The translations under genes were made by a program, and so were the position numbers. The notes under the pieces are model-generated. The model was not told the origin of the DNA, searched no databases, and saw only the letters and a program-made list of their open reading frames with translations. A DNA stretch of 64,000 bases from Gemmatimonadetes bacterium SCN 70-22 (GTDB lineage: Bacteria; Gemmatimonadota; Gemmatimonadetes; Gemmatimonadales; Gemmatimonadaceae): contig MEDZ01000019.1 of NCBI GenBank assembly GCA_001724275.1, positions 51,216-115,215 on the forward strand. The letters run 5' to 3'. Of the stretch, positions 27,201 to 34,154 are shown in pieces (positions within the stretch are counted from its first letter, which is position 1; the number at the start of each line of letters is the position of its first letter).

Positions 27201-27861
27201 CCGTCCCCAGCAGCATCCGCCCGCTGGTGTCCAGCGTGACCTGCGCCTGAACCGGCACCCTATACCCCAGTTCGCGAAAGAGGCGCGCGAAGCCCGCCAG
27301 GGCCGCCTTCACCTCGAGCATGTCCTGCGACGTCTCCACGAGCAGCAGGTCCACGCCCCCCTCGACCAGGTACTTCGCTTGCAGGTAGAAATCCTCGCTC
27401 AACGCATCGAACGTCACGTTCGACAGCGCCGGGTCGCTGCTCGAGGGCAGCATCCCCGTCGGCCCGATCGACGCCGCCACGAAGCGAGGCCGTTCCGGCG
27501 TCGCATGCCGGTCGCACGCCTCGCGCGCCAGACGCGCCGCGGCGACGTTGATCTCGCGCGCCTTGTCCAGGAGCCCCCACTCGGCCAGCCGGCGTGGCGT
27601 CGACTGGAAGGTGCACGTCTCCACCACGTCGCACCCCACCGCCAGGAACGACTCGTGAATGCCGCGAATCACGTCGGGGCGCGTGAGCACCAGGTGGTCG
27701 TTGCACCCTTCCAGCGCCTTCCCGCCGAAATCCTCGGCCGACAGGTGGAAGCGCTGGATGCTCGTCCCCATCGCGCCGTCGAACACCAGCACCCCACGGG
27801 ACAGGGCATCCAGGTACGCCGACCGGAGCGGGAGACGCGCAACGTTGAACGAGTCAGGCAC
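24226..27861 (-). CDS. metH: Cobalamin-dependent methionine synthase
   Basis: Full-length MetH of 1,211 residues transferring methyl from 5-methyl-THF to homocysteine through B12. Domains in order: homocysteine/zinc (GVLVFDGAMGTSIQRF; Cys in GLNCSTGPEHM and GGCCGTTPEHL), pterin-binding (ERVNAQGSRKVKRLL), cap (FVLQSAEVMKRAVKHLEQFL), B12-binding (GDVHDIGKSLVN, with His777 as cobalt ligand) and reactivation domain (RYSWGYGACPDLDDHE) for AdoMet-dependent reductive methylation. I choose GTG at 27861: GAGGA lies 5 bases upstream and the family match starts directly after it. A longer frame from a GTG at 27960 would run through the riboswitch and terminator. An odd low-complexity Pro/Arg/His linker joins the first two domains (about residues 325-365). 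Confidence 0.92.
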   Translation of the reverse strand: MPDSFNVARLPLRSAYLDALSRGVLVFDGAMGTSIQRFHLSAEDFGGKALEGCNDHLVLTRPDVIRGIHESFLAVGCDVVETCTFQSTPRRLAEWGLLDKAREINVAAARLAREACDRHATPERPRFVAASIGPTGMLPSSSDPALSNVTFDALSEDFYLQAKYLVEGGVDLLLVETSQDMLEVKAALAGFARLFRELGYRVPVQAQVTLDTSGRMLLGTDVASAMTTLEALGADVIGLNCSTGPEHMREPVRYLAEHASRPVSVIPNAGLPVNTGTGDAVYPLEPAPMAAMLGEFVRDFGVRIVGGCCGTTPEHLRAICEVVDGLGVRGAPPNEHATSAPDRRRDHSLPRRTTPLHRPHHAVPRASSAMRAITLHQSPPPLLVGERVNAQGSRKVKRLLLADDYEGIVEVAREQAESGAHVLDICVALTERADEAEQMARVAKLLSMSVELPLMIDSTEAPVIEAALAHIPGRAIINSINMENGRTRIDSVVPLAITHGAALVALTIDQAGMARTRERKLEVARAIHDIVVGEYGLQPSDLIFDALTFTLATGDAEWIDSAHETIEGIRLIKRELPGVLTILGVSNVSFGLAPAARAVLNSVFLHHCVQAGLDAAIVNPAHVTPYAEISAEERALADDLVFNRRPDALQRFIEQFAGTGDGGRETGVALRADPTEAMVPAERVHWMVVHRKKEGIEGALDAAGVREDPVRVLNEVLLPAMKEVGDKFGAGELILPFVLQSAEVMKRAVKHLEQFLEKQEGYTKGRVVLATVYGDVHDIGKSLVNTILSNNGYTVYDLGKQVPVNTIIEKAVEVNADAIGLSALLVSTSKQMPLCVQELDRRGLQLPVLIGGAAINRRFGRRALFVDGERAYDAGVFYCKDAFEGLETMDRLQDPVQRQGFVAGMLDDARNDVFLHSGVGKDVSRGEAGGERSAVRADNAVPGAPFLGTRILRDIPLGEVLALLDLDELYRLQWGGRGSGEKFEHAVRTEFEPTRRRLEAEAARDGWLAPQAAYGFFPVQSAGNEVIVYDPDAYDADGGTLREVARFHFPRQEGRERLCLADYFRPVESGEVDVIGLQIVTVGDAATRRFEELQALGEYAEAFYVHGIAVEAAEATAEWMHRRIRAELGLPPGQGKRYSWGYGACPDLDDHETVFALLPAESLGMSRTVAHQLIPEQSTAALVVHHPEARYYAVRGDGGSERRATAAEGTP

Positions 27862-27877
27862 GGAGATCCTCGACAAG

Positions 27878-27907
27878 AAAAAAGCCCGGGGCATGGATGC
27901 GCCGGGC
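27878..27907 (-). terminator. Intrinsic terminator in the metH leader (expression platform)
   Basis: Read leftwards, GCCCGG (27907-27902) pairs with CCGGGC (27889-27884), with an inner GCA/TGC pairing, followed directly by six U residues (27883-27878). This is the best-formed intrinsic terminator in the window. It lies between the SAM-II aptamer and the metH start, so it likely stops transcription when SAM is high. Confidence 0.85.
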
Positions 27908-27909
27908 GG

Positions 27910-27963
27910 GCGCTTTAGCGGATTGTTTAACGTGGCCGCAAGTTGCCGGGAAATCGCCACGAA
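27910..27963 (-). ncRNA. SAM-II (SAM_alpha) riboswitch controlling metH
   Basis: Read leftwards from 27960 the RNA has P1 GUGGC pairing with GCCAC, the invariant loop start GAUUU after the 5' strand of P1, the UUGC segment before the 3' strand of P1, then GUUAAACAA and the terminal CCGCUAAAG. UUGC can pair with GC(U)AA to close the pseudoknot. These elements, their order and spacing match the SAM-II class, whose ligand is S-adenosylmethionine. The class is best known in front of methionine genes of alphaproteobacteria, usually acting on translation; here an intrinsic terminator follows within a few bases, suggesting transcription attenuation. Placement before metH supports the call independently. 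Confidence 0.88.
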
Positions 27964-28018
27964 CCTTCGGTTGTCGGTGCCGCGTCACGCACGCAGGTGC
28001 GCACACGGCCTGCATGGA

Positions 28019-28047
28019 GGAATAGCGCCCTCGTCCATTCTGGGCAA
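28019..28047 (-). promoter_or_regulatory. Candidate promoter of the metH riboswitch transcript
   Basis: TTGCCC (28047-28042) and TATTCC (28024-28019) are spaced by 17 bases on the minus strand. They lie about 55 bases upstream of the SAM-II aptamer and just after the stop of the receiver-like gene, where the leader transcript must start. Only 4/6 and 3/6 matches to the sigma-70 consensus. Confidence 0.35.
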
Positions 28048-28059
28048 GGTTACCGGCGC

Positions 28060-28473
28060 CTAGGGCGCCCGACGCTCCGGCGGCGGCTCGTACCGGAACC
28101 GACCGCTCCCGCGCGCCCTCGCGTTGACGTACTGGGCCAGCGCGGCCAGGCGCTGGCGCTCGAGCGGAAGGGACAAGTCGGCCAGCGTCTGTCGCGCGAT
28201 GCCGTGCGCCAAGGCGAGGTTCGGGCCTTGGTCGTTCGTCGTCCGGTACATCACGAACGCCCCGCCCGGAGCGAGAGGGAGCCGCGAGAGGCGCTCGCCG
28301 CCGTCGGCGCTGACCGTCGTGCGATCGACCACGATGAGGAGCGGGGCGCGCTGCCGCGCCAGCTCCTCGGCTTCGTCCAGCGATCGCGCTACCCGCACTC
28401 CGTGACCGGCGCCCGCCAGGAGCTGGGCCATCCCCTCGAGCAGCGCCTCGTCCTGCCCCATCAGGAGGAACAT
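28060..28473 (-). CDS. Degenerate response-regulator receiver-like protein
   Basis: Protein of 137 residues with a CheY-like layout: hydrophobic first strand MFLLMGQDEALLEGMAQLLAG, GHGVRVARSLDEAEELARQ and a possible phosphoacceptor in LLIVVDRTTVSADGGERLS. The acidic pair at the end of strand 1 is reduced (GQDE), the proline after the Asp is absent and I cannot place the conserved lysine. It may be a pseudo-receiver that does not get phosphorylated. The C-terminal tail is arginine-rich. It lies 6 bases downstream of the DUF167 gene and is the last gene before the metH leader. Function unknown. Confidence 0.6.
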   Translation of the reverse strand: MFLLMGQDEALLEGMAQLLAGAGHGVRVARSLDEAEELARQRAPLLIVVDRTTVSADGGERLSRLPLAPGGAFVMYRTTNDQGPNLALAHGIARQTLADLSLPLERQRLAALAQYVNARARGSGRFRYEPPPERRAP

Positions 28474-28479
28474 CGGCCG

Positions 28480-28776
28480 CTAGCTCCCTGCCTCGAGCCG
28501 CATGACGGCGTCGACGTCGACCCCCGTCACCTCCACGACCTTGGTGCGCGCGGTCGCGCCCGACACGATGCGCACCTGCCGGCGCGGGACACCTAACGAT
28601 TCGGCGAGAAAGTCCACGAGGGCCTCGTTGGCCGCCCCGTCCACCGGCGGCGCCTGGAGCCGCACCTTCAGCGCTCCCTGCTGCGTTCCCGCGACTTCGG
28701 TCCGCGAGGCGCGAGGTTGCACGCGCACCGGGAAACGTACCCCCCCGGGACGTGCCTCCACCGTGACCGCGCTCAC
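28480..28776 (-). CDS. yggU: DUF167 (YggU family) protein
   Basis: Small soluble protein of 98 residues with the family core VRFPVRVQPRASRTEV, GALKVRLQAPPVDGAANEAL and RRQVRIVSGATARTKVVEV. The GTG start at 28776 overlaps the YggT stop (GTGA), giving MSAVTVEARPGG. The frame is open well upstream, but that part is a shadow of YggT. DUF167 is very often encoded next to YggT, as here, in diverse bacteria. The biochemical role is not established. Confidence 0.88.
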   Translation of the reverse strand: MSAVTVEARPGGVRFPVRVQPRASRTEVAGTQQGALKVRLQAPPVDGAANEALVDFLAESLGVPRRQVRIVSGATARTKVVEVTGVDVDAVMRLEAGS

Positions 28777-29363
28777 GTCATCCCCATCACGAATCCCTCG
28801 AGAAGCCCCAGCAGCAGGTAGGCGATGATCGGGGTGACGTCGATCATCCCCAGGGTCGGCACCACCTGCCGCAACGGCCGCAGGATCGGCTCCGACAGTG
28901 TGTACGACCAGCGGACCCACCGCGAGTAGGGCGAGACCCGCACCCACGACGCGATCACGCGGACGATCAGCGCCAGCCGGAGGATCTCGAACGTCCAGCC
29001 GATGAGCATCCGCACGACGCCGCGCGACCCGTTCTGGGAGGCGAAGTAGAAGCCCGCGGCCTGCTGGCGCACGAAGTCGAACAGGCTGAGGAAGACGATC
29101 CCCCCGATGACCGCCACCCCGAGTGCCCACCACGGCGCCGTCGAGGGGACGCCGCCGGCGCGCACGATCTGGCGCTCCACCGGGGCCATCAGCGGCTCCA
29201 CGCTCTGGCGGAAGAAGCGCGCGACGGGGCCGAAGGGATTGAGGCGGCGCGTGCGCACCAGCCAGTCCACGGCGCAGATCACCGCCAGGGCGACGCCGAT
29301 GGCGAGGAAGGCGGCGCCGAGCATCAGTCGGATGCGCTCCAGGAGGAGGAGGAACGAGGGCAC
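28773..29363 (-). CDS. yggT: YggT family membrane protein
   Basis: Integral membrane protein of 196 residues containing two YGGT repeats. The signature pieces are LNPFGPVARFFRQSVEPLMAP in the first half and SPYSRWVRWSYTLSEPILRP with LRQVVPTLGMIDVTPIIAYL in the second. Four or so transmembrane helices are seen, one at the N-terminus (MLGAAFLAIGVALAVICAV). The GTG start gives MPSFLLLLERIRL. YggT proteins are linked to osmotic tolerance or division-site functions in some bacteria and the name YggT/YlmG is also used. Coupled to the DUF167 gene by a 4-base overlap. Confidence 0.85.
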   Translation of the reverse strand: MPSFLLLLERIRLMLGAAFLAIGVALAVICAVDWLVRTRRLNPFGPVARFFRQSVEPLMAPVERQIVRAGGVPSTAPWWALGVAVIGGIVFLSLFDFVRQQAAGFYFASQNGSRGVVRMLIGWTFEILRLALIVRVIASWVRVSPYSRWVRWSYTLSEPILRPLRQVVPTLGMIDVTPIIAYLLLGLLEGFVMGMT

Positions 29364-29434
29364 GGTGAATTCTCGCCGATGGGGAGGGGCGCTTCAAGCG
29401 CGTCGTGCGGCGCAGCCGGCGACGAGCGTCGCCG

Positions 29435-30976
29435 TCAGACCGGGCGCTCGGGACGAAACAGGAGCGCCAGGACCCGGCCGACCCCCGACAGGCGCTCGCG
29501 CAGCGACCGACCGTGCGCGAGGCGCACATACGCGTCGCTCCGCGCCGGGGCCTCGGCGCCATAGCCGAACCACCACCCCTGCCGCCAGCCGGTAAAGTAG
29601 TCGTCGACCACGGTGCGGGTCCGGACGCACTCCTCCAACCCCGCGATCCCGTGCGCCCGCGCGCTTCCGCTCTCCTTGACGCCGCCATGCGGGACCTCGG
29701 CCACACCGGCCACGAGGGTGACGTCGTTGATCACGACCGTCCCCGCCTCGAGGCGGGCCGCCACGTCGCGTGCGCGGCGCCGGTTGCGGCTCCACACGCT
29801 CGCGCTCAGGCCGAAGGGGGTGGCGTTGGCGAGGGCGATTGCCTCGTCGTCGTCGCGCACCCGCACGATCGGGAGGAGCGGGCCGAACGTCTCCTCGCGC
29901 AGGACGCGCGCGTCGGCCGGGACGTCGAGGAGGAGGGTGGGGAGGAAATGGCCGGCGGCCATGCCGTCAGGCGCAACCTCGCCGCCCCGTGCGGAGGCGG
30001 TCACGGCACGCGCCCCGCGCCCGGTCGCCTCGTCACGCTGCCTCGCCAGGACGGCGTGCTGCGACGGATGGATCAGCGGGCCGAGGTCGTAGGGGCCCTC
30101 TCCGGGCTCGCCCAGCCGCAACGCCGACAGGCGGCGCTCCATGGCCGCCACGAATCCTGCGTACGCGTCCCCGACCACGAAGACTCGCTTGGGGGCGACG
30201 CACGTCTGGCCGCTGTTGGTGAAGCGCCCCCAGGTGATCCCGCTCGCGGCATGCTCCAGGTCGGCGTCCTCGAGCACCAGGGCGGGGTCGCTCCCCCCCA
30301 GTTCCAGGGCGCATGGGACGAGGCGCTCGGCACAGGCATGGGCCACCTGCCGCCCGGTGCCCACCGAGCCCGTGAAGAAGACCTTGTCGACGTCGCCACG
30401 CGTGAGCGCCGCCCCGACGCTCCCGTCGCCCTGCAACACCTGCAACACATCGTTGGGGACGCCCGCCGCGTGCAGCAGCTCGGCCAGGAGCGCCCCGGTG
30501 GAGGGGGTCAGCTCCGACGGCTTGAAGAGAACGGCATTCCCGGCCGCCAGGGCGGGCAGCAGGACGCCCGCCGGGAGCAGGAAGGGATAGTTCCACGGCG
30601 AGATGACGCCGACCGTCCCGTACGGTTCACTGGTGACGATGAACCGCTTGCGCCAGAGCGCGAGCGAGGCGGAGGTGAGGGTGCGAGGTGCGAGAGCCTC
30701 GGGGGCGAGGCGGGCGTAGTAGCGCGCCATGTCGAGGGTGGTCGCCACCTCGGTCATCGTCGCCTCCGGCGCCGGCTTCCCGTTCTCGGCCGAGATGACC
30801 GCCGCCACCTCGGCGCGCCGTGCATACAGCAGCTGGCGGAACCGTTCCAGGCATCGCGCGCGTCCGGCCACCGGGCGCGCCGCCCACTCCGGTTGCGCCC
30901 GGCGGGCGCGGGCGATGGCGCTCGCGACGGACTCGTCGCTCCCCGGTGCGCTCGGTACGGCGTATGGGTCGGTCAT
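29435..30976 (-). CDS. NAD(P)-dependent aldehyde dehydrogenase
   Basis: Aldehyde dehydrogenase of 513 residues oxidising an aldehyde to the acid. The ATG at 30976 (MTDPYAVPSAPGSDE) is preferred over longer in-frame starts that cover the VanZ-like gene. Visible are the cofactor region ISPWNYPFLLPAGVLLPAL, the glycine motif FTGSVGTGRQV, the general base Glu225 in LELGGSDPALV and nucleophile Cys259 in NSGQTCVAPKR. The C-terminal extension (TGWRQGWWFGYGAEAPARS) is longer than in typical members and resembles succinate-semialdehyde or fatty-aldehyde types. Substrate cannot be fixed. It sits 13 bases after the VanZ-like stop. Confidence 0.92.
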   Translation of the reverse strand: MTDPYAVPSAPGSDESVASAIARARRAQPEWAARPVAGRARCLERFRQLLYARRAEVAAVISAENGKPAPEATMTEVATTLDMARYYARLAPEALAPRTLTSASLALWRKRFIVTSEPYGTVGVISPWNYPFLLPAGVLLPALAAGNAVLFKPSELTPSTGALLAELLHAAGVPNDVLQVLQGDGSVGAALTRGDVDKVFFTGSVGTGRQVAHACAERLVPCALELGGSDPALVLEDADLEHAASGITWGRFTNSGQTCVAPKRVFVVGDAYAGFVAAMERRLSALRLGEPGEGPYDLGPLIHPSQHAVLARQRDEATGRGARAVTASARGGEVAPDGMAAGHFLPTLLLDVPADARVLREETFGPLLPIVRVRDDDEAIALANATPFGLSASVWSRNRRRARDVAARLEAGTVVINDVTLVAGVAEVPHGGVKESGSARAHGIAGLEECVRTRTVVDDYFTGWRQGWWFGYGAEAPARSDAYVRLAHGRSLRERLSGVGRVLALLFRPERPV

Positions 30977-30989
30977 CGCAGGTGGTGTT

Positions 30990-32252
30990 TCAGAGTGGCT
31001 CCTTCTCCTCCGCGAGCCGGTCCAGCGGGGCGGCCAGCAGCGCCCCGGCGATCCCTCCCACGGCGAGGCCGAGCCATTCCAGCGGCCCGGCCGCCGAAAA
31101 GTGCGCCAGGCGCGGGATGGTGAACAGCCCGAGCGCGAGGACGAGCATCGCCGCCTTCCACCAGGCATTGAATCCGTCGCGTGGCGTCCGCAGTCGGGGG
31201 CGAGGCGTCCCGCCGCGCGCCCCGCAGTAGCTGGCGGGGAAGGCGAGGACGGCCAGCCAGAGTGCCGAGATCCAGGCGTCTCGCGGCGCGAGGGCGTGGT
31301 CGAAGGGGAGGATGAACGTCCACCCTAGCGAGACCGCGAACGGGACGCTGCGGTACACGCCCCCCTTCGCGGTGATCACGGTCGCGTACCAGCGCCGGTC
31401 GCGGAGCCCTGCTTCGGCCACCACGGGCTCGCCCTCTCGCGGCAGCACGTTTGGAAGGGCGATCCCCGGGGCGCGCAGCCGCCAGTCCCGGGCGGCGAGG
31501 CGCGTGCGGAAGACCAGGTCGCGGCCGTCGGCCCCCACGAGGATGACTTCCTGGAAGCGGCTCCCGGCCCGCGCGATGGCCGAGAGGCGCGAGGGGGGTC
31601 GCCCTGCCGTGAACTCCACGTGCGCGCGCGTCGCCCCGCTGAGGAGACGCTGCCGCAGGGTCCCGCTCTGCGGGACGAGGCCGTAGGGTACGACGATCCC
31701 GTTGATCCGGAAGTCGCGCACGGTCCCGCTGTATGGTTCGAAGTGCAGCTTCTGCGGGGTCCACTGCCCCCAGATGCCCATGGGGGGGATCGCCGGGCGG
31801 AGGAGGGCGGCGGTCGCCGTCAGGATGCCTAACGTGACCGCTGCGGCGACGAGGGAGACGGCACGGGCGATGCGCGGCGCCGGGGCGATGACACGGCGCC
31901 AGTGCGCGGCGATGAGCGCCCCCAGCGTCCCGCCCGTCGTGTTCGTCAGGAGGTCGGAGAGGGAGGCGTCGCGGCCGGTGATGAGCGCGTATTGCGTGGC
32001 CTCGATGCCGAACGACAGTGCGGCGGCGACCAGGGCGGCTCGCCGCCACGTCATGCCCGCCGCGACGAGGGCGATCCCCAGCGGGACGAAGAGTGCCACG
32101 TTGAGGACGACGTCGACTCCGCCGAGCTCGCCGCACACCAGGCAGAGCACCGGGAGGGGAATGGTCGGCGGGGGGGCGGGGCGGAGGGTGGCGACTGCGA
32201 TCGCCGCGACGGCCATGCTGAGCGCGACTGCCGCGATGGTGCGGCGCATCAC
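30990..32252 (-). CDS. VanZ-like membrane protein with extra periplasmic domain
   Basis: Protein of 420 residues. The N-terminal 130 residues are VanZ-like: GGVDVVLNVALFVPLGIALV, RRAALVAAALSFGIEATQYA and SLSDLLTNTTGGTLGALIA. VanZ-like proteins are membrane proteins of unclear role; VanZ itself gives low-level teicoplanin resistance. A soluble beta-rich section follows at about residues 165-300 (LHFEPYSGTVRDFRINGIVV and ARDWRLRAPGIALPN), reminiscent of a concanavalin/LamG-like fold, then C-terminal membrane helices. It is 16 bases downstream of the PMT-like gene and probably shares its transcript, suggesting a cell-envelope role. Confidence 0.72.
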   Translation of the reverse strand: MMRRTIAAVALSMAVAAIAVATLRPAPPPTIPLPVLCLVCGELGGVDVVLNVALFVPLGIALVAAGMTWRRAALVAAALSFGIEATQYALITGRDASLSDLLTNTTGGTLGALIAAHWRRVIAPAPRIARAVSLVAAAVTLGILTATAALLRPAIPPMGIWGQWTPQKLHFEPYSGTVRDFRINGIVVPYGLVPQSGTLRQRLLSGATRAHVEFTAGRPPSRLSAIARAGSRFQEVILVGADGRDLVFRTRLAARDWRLRAPGIALPNVLPREGEPVVAEAGLRDRRWYATVITAKGGVYRSVPFAVSLGWTFILPFDHALAPRDAWISALWLAVLAFPASYCGARGGTPRPRLRTPRDGFNAWWKAAMLVLALGLFTIPRLAHFSAAGPLEWLGLAVGGIAGALLAAPLDRLAEEKEPL

Positions 32253-32268
32253 GCGCTCCTCAATCGGC

Positions 32269-33891
32269 TCATCGGTCGTCGGGAGGCGGCACGGCGGCGC
32301 GCAGCGCGGCGCACGTCCCGTCGTCGACTGGAGCCTCGTCCGCTGCGCGCAGGCGCAGGAGGAGCGTCTGCTGCGAGAATCGTCGCACCAGCGCGAAGTC
32401 CCGGCAGGACTCGGCGATCAGCCCTGCATGCTCGCGGGCGCGCACGCCGATCGGCGACACGGCCGTGTAGCGCACGTCGCGGGAGCGGAGGTAGGGTGCG
32501 AGCGAGCGTGCATCCTCCTCGAGGGCGCGGTTCTGGTTGATGGACTTGTGTCCCGAGTGGACGTAGAAGGCACGTTCCTTGGACACCAGCATGATCGCAT
32601 CCGGCGGCACGGAGTCGCGGACCCAGTGGGCCAGCTGGAGGTACTCGCGGTGGTCGGCCGGCCAGCACGTCGGTGACGCCTCGGGATGCGCGCGGTCGCA
32701 CGCCGCCATGAGGCGTGCCCGCTTGGCGTCGCGCGGGTACGTCCCCACCGCCAGCAGCAACGCCAGCGCGTACGTCACCAGGCGCCCCTGCGACGGAAAG
32801 CGCCGCACCCCCCACCACGCGCAGCCGGTCAGCAACACCAGATACAGCAGCGGCACGATCGGTGACACGAACCGCTCGAGCGCGTACCGCCAGGCGATGA
32901 GCAGGATGACGTAGGAGGCGAGCCAGAGCGCCGCCGCCATCCATCGGCGCACGAGGACCGCGAATCCGGTGATCCCGAACACCAGCAACGCCGCCAGCCA
33001 CAACACGTTGTCGATGATGGTGCCGGCGACCGTCGGGAGGGAGAGGACCCACGGGAAGATGACGGTGAAGCGACGCATGCGCGGCACCAGCCGCGTGACC
33101 ATCGCGTGCAACACCCCTTCCGGGGCGTCGCGCCCCCTCAACCCGAGGTCGGCGACGTACAGCCGGTGGTCGTCGGGGTTCGGGGCGGTGAACGCGAAGC
33201 CGATCCACCCCCCGACGAACACCGTGGCCGCCGCCGCGTACACGAAGGCCCAACGATACCGCCGCGACAGGACCCAGTACGCGAACAGGGCGGCGACGAA
33301 CACGACCCCCGCCGTCCGCGTCAGCGCGGCGAGGATGGTCGCCCCGGCGGCAATCACGGCGAAGCGCACCCCGTCGCGCTCGCGTGACAGCGCCCACAGG
33401 GCCATCATGGCGAAGAGCTTGAATGGCGCCTCCGCCATCAGGTTCTGCGCGTCCCACAGGGTATCGGGATTGAGGGCGTAGAGCGCCGACACCAGCAGCG
33501 CGAGCTCGTCCCCGACGAACCGGCGTGCCGCTTCGAAGAAGAAGAGGATGCCGGCGGCAGAGCAGAGCGCCACGAAGGCGAGGAGGACGTCGAGCCGGTC
33601 ACCGAAGGGCGCCCCCACGAGTGACAGCAGGAGGGGGAAGACCGGCGGGAAGCGCGCGTGCATCGGCGCCAGCACGTCCTGGATCTCGCGGTAGGAGAAG
33701 TGGCGCAGCTCCTGGGCGAGCAAGAGGTAGCCGGCGTCATCCTCGCCCCAACCCAGGCCGGGAGTGCGCATCAGCCAGGCGGCGAGCGCGTGCGCCAACG
33801 CCAGCACGAGTGCCACGCCGCGCGCCTGCGTCGGGTCGATCACCCACCTTCCACCCGCCCCCTCGAGGATCGAAGGGCGCCGCGTGGTCAT
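32269..33891 (-). CDS. ArnT/PMT-like glycosyltransferase (GT39/GT83 type)
   Basis: Polytopic membrane protein of 540 residues. The ATG at 33891 gives MTTRRPSILEGAGGRWVIDP; a start further upstream is less likely. The first periplasmic loop has the acidic pair typical of lipid-linked sugar transferases (GWGEDDAGYLLLAQELRHFS) followed by MHARFPPVFPLLLSLVG. About ten hydrophobic helices follow and the C-terminus is a soluble domain (VRDSVPPDAIMLVSKERAFYV). Such enzymes move a sugar from a polyprenyl phosphate to protein, lipid A or glycan. It is divergent from the polysaccharide locus, so it could belong to it functionally. Confidence 0.8.
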   Translation of the reverse strand: MTTRRPSILEGAGGRWVIDPTQARGVALVLALAHALAAWLMRTPGLGWGEDDAGYLLLAQELRHFSYREIQDVLAPMHARFPPVFPLLLSLVGAPFGDRLDVLLAFVALCSAAGILFFFEAARRFVGDELALLVSALYALNPDTLWDAQNLMAEAPFKLFAMMALWALSRERDGVRFAVIAAGATILAALTRTAGVVFVAALFAYWVLSRRYRWAFVYAAAATVFVGGWIGFAFTAPNPDDHRLYVADLGLRGRDAPEGVLHAMVTRLVPRMRRFTVIFPWVLSLPTVAGTIIDNVLWLAALLVFGITGFAVLVRRWMAAALWLASYVILLIAWRYALERFVSPIVPLLYLVLLTGCAWWGVRRFPSQGRLVTYALALLLAVGTYPRDAKRARLMAACDRAHPEASPTCWPADHREYLQLAHWVRDSVPPDAIMLVSKERAFYVHSGHKSINQNRALEEDARSLAPYLRSRDVRYTAVSPIGVRAREHAGLIAESCRDFALVRRFSQQTLLLRLRAADEAPVDDGTCAALRAAVPPPDDR

Positions 33892-34154
33892 GTCGGCGTC
33901 GCCGCCCAGCGGGGCGGCGTCGGGGGGCGCCTGGCAGCGCGAATCGGCATGTGGTCCGTCAAGTGGTAGTCGATTCGTGCCCGTGCAAGTCCCGTGCACC
34001 TGCGGATGGTGAGGGCCGGCGCTGGATTCCGTCCGTGCGCGAAACGATCATTCACGCCGACCGACCATACGACGGCGCTGGTGGCGCCGCCAGTGCGCTT
34101 CCGCGGCACACGGCGGCGGACGCGCGACGGCTCGGCATATCCAGACCACTCCCC

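Noticed and set aside
24409..27918. Another very long plus-strand frame (1,169 codons)
   Set aside because: It is antisense to metH, which has clear catalytic motifs in its own frame.
27861..27960. Starting metH at the GTG at 27960
   Set aside because: This start would translate the SAM-II aptamer and the terminator; a Shine-Dalgarno at the correct spacing precedes the GTG at 27861 instead.
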